From positions 4,077 to 12,665 of the forward strand of contig DGQO01000276.1 of the NCBI GenBank assembly GCA_002400445.1: DNA of 8,589 nucleotides, read 5' to 3'. The position numbers were made by a program, and so were the translations under genes. Origin of the DNA: Chitinophagaceae bacterium UBA4412 (GTDB lineage Bacteria; Bacteroidota; Bacteroidia; Chitinophagales; Chitinophagaceae). The notes under the pieces are model-generated. The model saw only the letters and a list, made by a program, of their open reading frames with translations. It was not told the origin of the DNA and made no database searches. This document shows, piece after piece, positions 1 to 7,039 of the stretch (the first letter of the stretch is position 1; every line of letters begins with the position of its first letter).

Positions 1-3000
1 CAGCAGCCTCTTTAATTTTTAACTCACCAGCCTCATAACCATGAATGGCTTTCCTCGCTTTTGTATCGCAAAATACTTCTAAGGTGGAAACATAAAAATT
101 TGCCTGTTCCATCTTAAACAATTCATCAAATCGGGTGAGCGCTGCCTGGTATTGACACAACTGCGCCAGAACAAATGCTTCCCGCTCTGTGATGGCAGCA
201 TCACGGATGCCATCTTTCTCCACCTGTTGAGAGATGGCTTTTAACCGGTTAAGTGCAGCATCATCTTTCATACTTCCCATGTGCATTTCACTTAAGAGGT
301 TGTTGAGATCAATAACGGCCTGCTCTGGCACAACGTAACTAAAGCCGGATGATTTCCCGGCCTGACGGAGGTTGAATTTATAAAATGGATCGCCATAACA
401 CTGGTAAGCACCCCAGGTGTTGTGCTCTGAGTGATTTTCAAAACAACAAGCTCTTGCCTGCTGTACAGCATCGCCAAAGCAATTTCCTTGCAGCATCTCG
501 TCATAAAACCTTTCTGCAAAACTGAGTGCGGCCACATCATTTACTGCCCAGCCGGCCACTACCACGGCTTTAACGCCGTTGGAAATAAGTTGCACGCCGA
601 TGCTTGCAGCCAGCTTATACCGGTTACGATACAGCTCTTCTGCATAACCCTCTGTATGGCCCAGGTAGCAGCAGTTTACAAACACAAATTCCGGTATAGA
701 ACTCATCTGGGCAATTTCGGCAGTAGTAAGAAAAATATCTTTACCGATTACCATTCCAGAACGGGATGGATCATCTGCATTAAAAACGCCATGGCCAGCA
801 AGGTGAATAATTTTATAATCTTCAGAAAAAAGTTTTTTGATCACTGATCCCGCACTTTCATTGAGGCTGGCCGCTGTATTAAAATTAAAATTGCGAAGTT
901 TTTCTGCCAGCATCACGGCTTCTTTATTGGCACCAGGCAGTTGCTGTATGAAGCCATCCAAAAAGGGATCGCCCACCACCAAGGCATTGTTTGCTGCCAC
1001 CGTACTTATCATTGTACTGCTTTCCTTTAGGGCCAGTTGGCGTATCATGCCGGCATTTACACACAGTGGGCGGGAATCTGAGACACTGTCCTGAAGCAGC
1101 TCCCAGGGATAGGCCGCCGTATATTGATCTACGATCCAGCTTGCATTACTTCTGCGTTTCAATTGCTCTTTAAAATCATTGGGAATGAGCAACTCAAAGA
1201 TGGTTTTAGCCACGGCTTTTGTCCATTGATCCTGGGTAGAGATTTCTTCCAGCAGTTCCTGCAAAATATTAGGACTAAGCTGCAGATCTCTTTCTATATC
1301 CCTTGCTGCACCTGTGCTGGCACTAAATGCAAAGGTGGTGCGCTGCGGCTCATACTTCACTCCATCTTTAAGTTTTACCGTGATGCGATTCCACCAGCTT
1401 TCTCCAGCCAGCATAAGGATCCGCTTGCGGCTACCGGGTACCGTTACAATACGTTCTTTAATAGAAATATTTAAAGCGTGGCCATCTTCTATCGAAATTT
1501 TACGCAGTGAATAGTAACAACTCAATGCAGCATCTTCAAAAAGTTCTACGAACTCCAGCCGATCAATACCTGCACAGGCTCCTTCTCTAAGCTTGCATAT
1601 TTTCTCGTTAGCATTTTGAACACCCTGTATTAAAGCCCTCAGGGCATTATCAATAGTCAAACCACCATAACCACTGCCAATGATGAGCGAAGAAATGCCT
1701 GCCTGCGCTGCAGTTTTGTGCTGCGAAAGCAGGTATTTACAAACGGCCTGTTGCACCGTTTGTGTAAGTTGATATGCTGTAAATTCATTGAGTGCTCCAA
1801 GGCCTACTATAATTGCACCCTTGAATGAACCAGCATCGGGAATAAAAATTTCACTGCTTCCAATGTCTCCCGGATAAATCCCCATGCGGTTTCTATCGCT
1901 AAGGGTGTAATTTAAATGTTTATCTACCTGCGCCTCTGCACTGGTAATACCATCGCCGTCAAAGTGACCGCTCAGCAGTGGAAATGAGGCGTAACGTAAA
2001 TCGCCGTTGATAATTCTCACTTCCAGGGGTTTTCTTGTAACCGTTTCTGCCTTTGCATCCCCAATGGCCAGTATGGTTTTCTCTACGCCTTCGGGGCTGA
2101 GATCATGGTCAAAAACAGGTGGTGATTTGAATAGCTTTTCAGTTCCCCGTACTGCTGGTCTGGTTTTGCTAAACTGTGTTGTAGCACCTGTCGTCAAAAT
2201 ATCATCAATGCCCCTGAATAATCCGGGATCGTTGCTAAGCGCACCATGGGATACATTTACATAATAGACAGTATCATTCTGAACCATTTGCCTGGGAATA
2301 CCGGTGTCCCATGTTACACTTTGATCTCCTTCTGCCGTACTTAAATACACCACTTCTTTTCCATGGGCAGTATCATCAATCCGATATCCGGCAGGTGTTG
2401 CTTTATCTTTTCCGGCGATGTAAACAGCATTCGTAAAATCCGTTGCCTTCAACCCAGCCAGGGCTTTATTTCTATAAGATGCAAAATTACTGATATCAGT
2501 TGCGGTGGGGCCAGGCCAGTTAGCGGTTCCCTGTGCCTGCAATAAATCTGTCCAGGTTTTCTGTGCGCCAAAGTCCCGGTCGGCGTCGGTGGAGAAAGGA
2601 AGTAAACTTAGTAAGCCTGGAAATTTTGAAAACATGCCGAGCAATTCTTTTTTTGTATGGAAGATATCCAGCTTACTTATTTTATCGATAATACCATCAT
2701 TGCCCATCAGTACAAAAGGAATGCGGTACGACCCACCAAGAGGTGAACCCAGGAAAATTAATCTGAAGCCCGCACTAGCATTTAATTTTTCCCAGGTTGC
2801 CCGCTGTGTCACCATAAAATCTCTTACCAAAACGCCACCCATGGAGTGGCCTACAATTTTTATAGGCTGCCTGTAACTGAGCAATGCTTCAATTTTATCT
2901 TTAAATATCGCAGCAGCCTCATCCAGGCTTTTTCTCCAATCAAAAGCAAAAGTGATTACATCATAATTCTGTAACAAGTGCTTCACCAGGCTTTCATAAG

Positions 3001-4657
3001 AAGTTTTTACCAGCGACGGTGCTTGTACATTTCCTGCGGAAATATCTAATTTGAGAAGGTCGCCAGCCAGGAAGCGGAAATAGTTAATCCAAACCAGTTT
3101 ATCATTTGCTTTGATATTAGAACCCATGATACCTGGTAAAACAATCACGATAGGACGTGTACCCGTAACGGTGTTATAAAAAACCTGGCCGCCATCCAGT
3201 TTAAGTACTGCATTCCTATCCAGCATAGCAGCACCCTTTTGCAGTAATTGAAAGTCTGGAATACTATTATCAGCACTCGTTTTTAAAGCGCTCATTAACG
3301 CTTTTTGAGTGACTGCATTTTTAAAATAATGAAAATGATCTGTATCTGCAGACTCATTAAAAAAGTATTGAACCTGCGTAGAGCGCTGGGCACCCTGGTA
3401 CATTGCAGCAGTATTCACGACCAAGTCATTATTCTTTGTAAAAAACAACCGGGAAGCAATGATAATAAGTGCCCGCAGGCTTAGTTTCATTTTACAATTG
3501 CCAGAAATGATGGCCAATGGACTATCGAGCACTATGCTACTTTGAGGACTATTGAGCACTTTGATAAAAGGTGAATCGGGGTTCATCGCTTCAAGGCCGG
3601 GCAATGTATCAGGATCATTTTTACTGTTGATAACCGCAGTTGCAAGTGCCCTCAGGGAGAGATACACCGGACTTGCAATGATGCCTGCAGTCAAACCAAC
3701 AAGATTTAAGGTTACATTGAAAAAATTGTCCATTCGGCCAGAAGCCAGTGTAGTACCGCTTGCAGGGCAAGCAACCCGTACAAATTTTTCAATGACAATT
3801 TTTTTTCCATCTAGTTCCTTCCGAATAGCCTGAATCGTAGCTAAATCTGATTTACGATTTTCTTTTTGCAGATAGTTCACTTCGTTTTCATCAAATCCGC
3901 GGCTGCTTTCATTGCTATTACAAAACCGGGCAAGTACATCTCCTACCAATCCTCCACGGGAGTGACTGACGAGATGCACGGTGGCGAGTGAAGGGAGTTG
4001 CTTTAGAAGGTCGAGTACATTCTGCAATGGACTCTTGGTAAGGGTTTCATGCTCAAACGCAAGTACCCTTCCATCATAATTACTGTAGATATACTCCCAA
4101 ACCGGCGTAAACATCATTTCAGCAAATGACCCTTGGGTAGAAGAATTGGTACCATGTAAAAAGATGAGCAGCGGCATCTTTATCGTCCCTGCTTTGTAGG
4201 GCTGCATATCAAAATTTCGATCCAAAGTATAAAGGCCACTGCGGTTTTCCAGGTGTTTGCGTTCAAGGTCTGCGGCTAATTCTGAAATGCTTTTACTTAT
4301 TTTCTTTTTGGCAAATACGTTTACTACTTTCAGTAAGATATCGCCAACCACACCCCTATCCGTATCATCGTTCTGCACACCAGCAGGCAGTAGAAAAAAA
4401 TCATTCGGGCCACGCCGGGGAGCTACACTCTGCGGAAAGATATCTTCCAGGCTATCTGCATTGCACAACCAGGTGGTATCATCCTGGAATTTGAGTTCCA
4501 GCACTTCACCTTGCGCAAGACTTATTTCATGCAAAGTACCGGCACCCCGGGCCGCATCGCCAACGAGGAAGCTTGCCTGAAGTTCCATGGTTTCGTCTTC
4601 TGTAGCTAATGCAACTTGCATTTTTGTACCATTCAATTGCAATTTTGTTATGGGCAT
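1..4657 (-). CDS. Giant double alpha/beta-hydrolase / CHAT protease fusion protein, C-terminus cut by window edge
   Basis: A single frame of 1552 codons without a stop, reading leftwards and leaving the window. Residues 1-150 are a small N-terminal domain. Residues 160-450 are an alpha/beta-hydrolase with oxyanion motif FLHGTNSS (H168), elbow SHSRGG (S233), and probable acid D411 (NNDLVV) and base H441 or H443; a hydrophobic stretch at 312-343 may be a lid or a membrane contact. Residues 500-830 are a second, LCAT/PGAP1-like hydrolase: PGIMGSN from P508, FDWRKS, GHSMGG (S605), D778, H804. Residues 885-1060 resemble the macro-like M17 aminopeptidase N-domain (VGLG at 951). Residues 1100-1430 are a CHAT protease: HLAGHG (H1289), VNCCYLG (C1330), ending in CYGDPF. 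The remainder is helical, possibly TPR-like. There is no signal peptide, so the protein is probably cytoplasmic. ATG 4657 is the first Met after an AT-rich leader; Met13 is the alternative start. Domain calls are by eye. CHAT proteases act in bacterial immunity and cell death; this protein's substrate is unknown. Confidence 0.9.
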   Translation of the reverse strand, partial: MPITKLQLNGTKMQVALATEDETMELQASFLVGDAARGAGTLHEISLAQGEVLELKFQDDTTWLCNADSLEDIFPQSVAPRRGPNDFFLLPAGVQNDDTDRGVVGDILLKVVNVFAKKKISKSISELAADLERKHLENRSGLYTLDRNFDMQPYKAGTIKMPLLIFLHGTNSSTQGSFAEMMFTPVWEYIYSNYDGRVLAFEHETLTKSPLQNVLDLLKQLPSLATVHLVSHSRGGLVGDVLARFCNSNESSRGFDENEVNYLQKENRKSDLATIQAIRKELDGKKIVIEKFVRVACPASGTTLASGRMDNFFNVTLNLVGLTAGIIASPVYLSLRALATAVINSKNDPDTLPGLEAMNPDSPFIKVLNSPQSSIVLDSPLAIISGNCKMKLSLRALIIIASRLFFTKNNDLVVNTAAMYQGAQRSTQVQYFFNESADTDHFHYFKNAVTQKALMSALKTSADNSIPDFQLLQKGAAMLDRNAVLKLDGGQVFYNTVTGTRPIVIVLPGIMGSNIKANDKLVWINYFRFLAGDLLKLDISAGNVQAPSLVKTSYESLVKHLLQNYDVITFAFDWRKSLDEAAAIFKDKIEALLSYRQPIKIVGHSMGGVLVRDFMVTQRATWEKLNASAGFRLIFLGSPLGGSYRIPFVLMGNDGIIDKISKLDIFHTKKELLGMFSKFPGLLSLLPFSTDADRDFGAQKTWTDLLQAQGTANWPGPTATDISNFASYRNKALAGLKATDFTNAVYIAGKDKATPAGYRIDDTAHGKEVVYLSTAEGDQSVTWDTGIPRQMVQNDTVYYVNVSHGALSNDPGLFRGIDDILTTGATTQFSKTRPAVRGTEKLFKSPPVFDHDLSPEGVEKTILAIGDAKAETVTRKPLEVRIINGDLRYASFPLLSGHFDGDGITSAEAQVDKHLNYTLSDRNRMGIYPGDIGSSEIFIPDAGSFKGAIIVGLGALNEFTAYQLTQTVQQAVCKYLLSQHKTAAQAGISSLIIGSGYGGLTIDNALRALIQGVQNANEKICKLREGACAGIDRLEFVELFEDAALSCYYSLRKISIEDGHALNISIKERIVTVPGSRKRILMLAGESWWNRITVKLKDGVKYEPQRTTFAFSASTGAARDIERDLQLSPNILQELLEEISTQDQWTKAVAKTIFELLIPNDFKEQLKRRSNASWIVDQYTAAYPWELLQDSVSDSRPLCVNAGMIRQLALKESSTMISTVAANNALVVGDPFLDGFIQQLPGANKEAVMLAEKLRNFNFNTAASLNESAGSVIKKLFSEDYKIIHLAGHGVFNADDPSRSGMVIGKDIFLTTAEIAQMSSIPEFVFVNCCYLGHTEGYAEELYRNRYKLAASIGVQLISNGVKAVVVAGWAVNDVAALSFAERFYDEMLQGNCFGDAVQQARACCFENHSEHNTWGAYQCYGDPFYKFNLRQAGKSSGFSYVVPEQAVIDLNNLLSEMHMGSMKDDAALNRLKAISQQVEKDGIRDAAITEREAFVLAQLCQYQAALTRFDELFKMEQANFYVSTLEVFCDTKARKAIHGYEAGELKIKEAA

Positions 4658-5049
4658 ATGTCTAAGTTTAAAAGAAATGGTTTCTGTCAAATACTCTCCT
4701 GGTTAATGCTTTGGAATCTAAAAGTTGCATGTTCCCGAACCGGGAGATATGCTTTTTACGTTTCCACGCATTATCGTCTGGTCATGTAATCTTTCGAAAT
4801 TCTGGCTGTATCAGGGGAAACATCAGACAGGCCGGGAGTAAATGGCAGAGCCTGATCTAAGAATGTTCAATATCTGAAAATTAAATCATATTTCAAAGTA
4901 GAGGTAAGTTCTTTTATATGAAAGTGGCGGGCAAAGTAAGAGTGAAAGCCATAGCGGGCGATGCTATGTTAAAGAAAACTGCAGTTTCTTATACTGGCAT
5001 GATTTTTTGATAAGAGGGTGCAAAGACTGGAATTATTTGAATCACTAAA
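4658..5049. other. Divergent intergenic region between CHAT-protein and lipoprotein genes
   Basis: This 392-base stretch holds no convincing gene. It must contain the start signals for both flanking genes, but I find no exact TAnnTTTG box for either. The nearest is TAATTTTC on the minus strand at 4876-4883, one base off, without a properly spaced -33 element. It contains several inverted repeats: ATCAG at 4822-4826 with CTGAT at 4852-4856 (inner GCC/GGC pairing), CATAGC/GCTATG at 4950-4968, and an imperfect palindrome centred on CTGCAG at 4972-4990. A 30-codon ATG frame at 4918-5010 exists but has no strong support as a gene. Confidence 0.7.
4950..4990. repeat. Two adjacent inverted repeats upstream of the lipoprotein gene
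   Basis: The first repeat is CATAGC (4950-4955), a 7-base loop, and GCTATG (4963-4968). The second (4972-4990) is a near palindrome around CTGCAG: the left arm AAGAAAACTG pairs with the right arm CAGTTTCTT with one bulged A. They lie 60-100 bases before the start at 5050. They could be operator sites or RNA hairpins in a leader. Neither has a following T-tract in either direction that would make it a good terminator. The symmetry is visible in the sequence; any function is inference. Confidence 0.4.
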
Positions 5050-5553
5050 ATGAAATTTATGAAAAATGCACTCTATATCCTGATCTTGACCGCGGGTTCT
5101 TTTATGGCCTGTAATTCAAAAACAGATTTAAAAACGAATAAGGATGTAGTTTCCTTAACCGACTCTACCTTTTATAACAGCACTTATCTTACTGATACCG
5201 GCGCAGTAGCAAACCCTGATGATTTTATCAACGGGGGAACAGTTGTTTCCGGAAAAGCTACAGTAAATGATGCGCCGCCTGCAAAGAGTTCTTCTGGCAC
5301 ACGTCCAAAATCATATGGCAGCAGTGGCAGTTCTAACCAAAGTAGTGGAAATACCGCATCGGCACCTGTAAGTAATAAAAGGAAGGGTGTGAGCAAGGCT
5401 GCACAAGGTGCAATAATTGGTGGTGTTGGAGGTGCTGTAGCCGGGGCGGTAATTGGCAAAGGCAAAGGCGCAGTAATTGGTGGTGTAGTTGGTGCAGCAG
5501 GCGGCTACATCATTGGAAGAAGTAAGGATAAAAAAGATGGCCGTGTACAATAA
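5050..5553 (+). CDS. Glycine-zipper lipoprotein (small envelope protein)
   Basis: A 167-residue predicted lipoprotein. The N-terminus has a short charged segment, a hydrophobic core and a lipobox-like GSFMAC, with C21 the likely acylated residue, so it should be exported and membrane-anchored. Residues 22-75 are a polar Asp/Thr-rich segment. Residues 77-113 are a low-complexity linker rich in Ser, Gly, Pro and Lys. Residues 117-156 are a glycine zipper with GG/GA pairs every three to four residues, of the kind in YMGG/OmpA-associated glycine-zipper proteins, which pack in or on membranes. The tail is strongly basic (RSKDKKDGR). ATG 5050 is chosen; an in-frame ATG at 5059 would also leave a workable signal peptide. 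No Shine-Dalgarno is visible. The gene is monocistronic, closed by the terminator at 5581-5616, and divergent from the CHAT-protein gene. The exact role is unknown. Confidence 0.88.
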   Translation: MKFMKNALYILILTAGSFMACNSKTDLKTNKDVVSLTDSTFYNSTYLTDTGAVANPDDFINGGTVVSGKATVNDAPPAKSSSGTRPKSYGSSGSSNQSSGNTASAPVSNKRKGVSKAAQGAIIGGVGGAVAGAVIGKGKGAVIGGVVGAAGGYIIGRSKDKKDGRVQ

Positions 5554-5580
5554 GCGGTAAAAAATATTCCTATGAACAGC

Positions 5581-5617
5581 AGACACCCATTGTATTTTTA
5601 ATGCAATGGGTGTTTTG
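5581..5617 (+). terminator. Intrinsic terminator of the glycine-zipper lipoprotein gene
   Basis: A perfect 10-bp stem, ACACCCATTG (5583-5592) with CAATGGGTGT (5604-5613), extends inward by four more pairs (one G-T) to a 3-base loop and is followed directly by a TTTT run with GCTTT after it. It lies 28 bases after the stop at 5553. This is a textbook rho-independent terminator on the plus strand. Its T-tract is shared with the -33 element of the promoter for the next gene. Confidence 0.88.
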
Positions 5618-5641
5618 CTTTATATAAACTCCTTAATTTTG
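5614..5641 (+). promoter_or_regulatory. Bacteroidota-type promoter (TTTG ... TAATTTTG) for the small protein gene
   Basis: The -7 box TAATTTTG (5634-5641) matches the Bacteroidota consensus TAnnTTTG exactly. A TTTG at 5614-5617, 16 bases upstream, fits the -33 element. The predicted transcription start is near 5646, only about one base before the ATG at 5647, so the mRNA would be leaderless or nearly so. The box match is seen directly; the start site is inferred from the usual spacing. Confidence 0.62.
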
Positions 5642-5646
5642 AACCT

Positions 5647-5907
5647 ATGTCAGCATGTAATTTTAACATCCCCTTCAGTGTCGATCCTGAGGTCGTTTTA
5701 GAGAAAGCAAAAAGAGCCGTTGAAAAACAGAGCGGCAATTTTACCGGTGATACCAACAGCGGCAATTTTGATGTGAGTTTTTTTGGTCAGAAGGTAGCGG
5801 GTACCTACACCGTAAATGGTGCAGAATTAAATATCGTAGTTGATGAAAAACCTTTTATGGTGCCTTGCAGTGCTATCGAAAGTTTTTTAAAAAGCCAGCT
5901 TAGTTAA
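5647..5907 (+). CDS. Small uncharacterised cytoplasmic protein, alpha-beta fold
   Basis: An 86-residue soluble protein without signal peptide or membrane segment. The pattern is a helix (about residues 13-29, VDPEVVLEKAKRAVEKQ), then short beta strands separated by Gly/Asn turns (GDTNSGNFDVSF, GQKVAGTYTV, ELNIVV), then a C-terminal helix (CSAIESFLKSQL). This helix, beta hairpins, helix order recalls the small family annotated as putative polyhydroxyalkanoic acid system proteins, but the resemblance is in layout only and I would not assign that function. ATG 5647 is the only sensible start; the next in-frame Met is far downstream. The gene has its own promoter just upstream and no Shine-Dalgarno. 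Its last 21 bases overlap the end of the convergent oxidoreductase gene. Confidence 0.82.
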   Translation: MSACNFNIPFSVDPEVVLEKAKRAVEKQSGNFTGDTNSGNFDVSFFGQKVAGTYTVNGAELNIVVDEKPFMVPCSAIESFLKSQLS

Positions 5908-6915
5908 GCTATCCCAGTTTTTCCCTGTAAAGGACTCCATTATTTTCATGACTGCCATCCCTTCTTCGGGTGGGCAAGGATTTATGCCCCCATTCCTGAA
6001 ATAATCAACCACTTGCGCAATCATTGGCTGTTGCACGTGCTGTAGGGCCTTAAACTCAAAAGCTTGTACGCCTTTACTGTTATGCAGATAAATTACGGGT
6101 GTATTAAAAAACCCAAAGTTCAAGTATCCGGCTGTACCATAAACTGTACAACTATCGCACTCATCTTCTATTCTCGCATTAAAGCACCATGCACCAGACA
6201 TATGCACTTTTTCATTAAATAAAACCAGGCCGCTCACCAGATCATCTGCGGCTGTAGCGCCGGAAATATTAGATGCATAGCCCGAAGCGTGAATAGGTTC
6301 TCCAAACAAAAAATACAGGATGCCCAATTGATGAGGAGCAAGATCATGAAACAAGCCGCCACCCGAAATTGCCGGATCATGGCGCCAGGAAATTTTCTCT
6401 AGGTTGAGTTCTTCATTTGTAGTTGCCCTGCGACGAAAATCTATGCTCACATGCATGGGCCGGCCGATGGCGCCCCCATCGATAAGTTTCTTTATCTCCT
6501 GGTACATGGGTTGTGCCCTGCGATAATGGGCAACCACAAGTTTCACCTGGGCTTCGGCAGCTCTCCGTTGCATTTTACATGCAGATTGAAAAGTGAGTGC
6601 CATCGGCTTTTCCACATATACCGGTTTACCTGCATCAATGCACTGCAATACATACTCCTCGTGCACATTTGGAGGCGTGGCAATGTACACAGCGTTCACT
6701 TCAGGATGCTGGATAAGTGAACCCGCATCACTAAAGTAATAGGGCACATCATGCCGCAGCGCATAATCCTTTGCCAGTGCTGCATTTCGCCGCATAACAG
6801 CAATCAACTTAGAGCCCTGCACCTTATTAAAGGCAGGCCCGCTCTTGAGTTCGGTTACATCACCACAGCCTATAATTCCCCAGGACACAGGCTCCCCTTT
6901 AACTGAAATGTGCAT
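5887..6915 (-). CDS. Gfo/Idh/MocA-family NAD(P)-dependent oxidoreductase
   Basis: A 342-residue cytoplasmic sugar or cyclitol dehydrogenase-type enzyme of about the usual family length. An N-terminal Rossmann fold carries the dinucleotide-binding loop WGIIGCGDV (residues 12-20). The second fold element has the hallmark VEKPMA, with K103 the conserved lysine. The catalytic-domain signature GGGLFHDLAPHQLGIL (186-200) supplies the DxxxH pair D191 and H195. The C-terminal alpha/beta domain contains the usual IxGTxGxLxF-like element (CTVYGTAGYLNF). Members oxidise or reduce hydroxyl/keto groups on sugars, inositols or related polyols with NAD(P); the sequence does not reveal the substrate. There is no signal peptide, so it differs from exported Gfo-type members. 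The start is ATG 6915, after an A-rich leader without Shine-Dalgarno. It appears monocistronic, divergent from the secreted hydrolase and convergent with the 86-residue protein. Confidence 0.95.
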   Translation of the reverse strand: MHISVKGEPVSWGIIGCGDVTELKSGPAFNKVQGSKLIAVMRRNAALAKDYALRHDVPYYFSDAGSLIQHPEVNAVYIATPPNVHEEYVLQCIDAGKPVYVEKPMALTFQSACKMQRRAAEAQVKLVVAHYRRAQPMYQEIKKLIDGGAIGRPMHVSIDFRRRATTNEELNLEKISWRHDPAISGGGLFHDLAPHQLGILYFLFGEPIHASGYASNISGATAADDLVSGLVLFNEKVHMSGAWCFNARIEDECDSCTVYGTAGYLNFGFFNTPVIYLHNSKGVQAFEFKALQHVQQPMIAQVVDYFRNGGINPCPPEEGMAVMKIMESFTGKNWDSLTKLAF

Positions 6916-7039
6916 CTTATTTTTTTATATTCATGCAAATTAATATCATTGCAGCTTTCACGGCATATTCTTTGCAAATGCAGGTCGTCCTTCACCCCTT
7001 GGAAGCAATTATTCGTTCATAGCAAAATAATTGTTTCGT
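6916..7039. promoter_or_regulatory. Divergent promoter region between oxidoreductase and secreted hydrolase
   Basis: This 124-base spacer must carry starts for both genes. On the minus strand TTAATTTG (6943 down to 6936) is one base from the TAnnTTTG box and lies 20 bases before the oxidoreductase ATG, but no TTTG sits at the right distance upstream. A perfect palindrome TTTGCAAA (6971-6978) lies near the centre and could be a shared regulatory site or an A/T-rich chance match. No clear box is visible for the plus-strand gene. Confidence 0.35.

Noticed and set aside
431..4580. Several plus-strand open frames of 60-138 codons
   Set aside because: They lie entirely opposite the minus-strand CHAT-fusion gene, whose frame is continuous and has recognisable catalytic motifs. 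Their translations show no family features.
4658..4705. TTGACA-like element on the minus strand just before the CHAT gene
   Set aside because: The spacing would place the start almost at the ATG, there is no good -10, and Bacteroidota primary promoters do not use the TTGACA consensus.
5184..5586. Minus-strand open frames opposite the glycine-zipper lipoprotein
   Set aside because: They are shadows of the Gly/Ala-rich codons of the plus-strand gene, with no family features of their own.
6451..6720. Plus-strand 89-codon frame inside the oxidoreductase gene
   Set aside because: It lies opposite the well-conserved Rossmann-domain codons of the Gfo/Idh/MocA gene and has no start signal or motifs.
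7031..7039. TTG at 7031 as start of the secreted hydrolase
   Set aside because: ATG at 7040 in the same frame starts a normal signal peptide; the extra residues add nothing.
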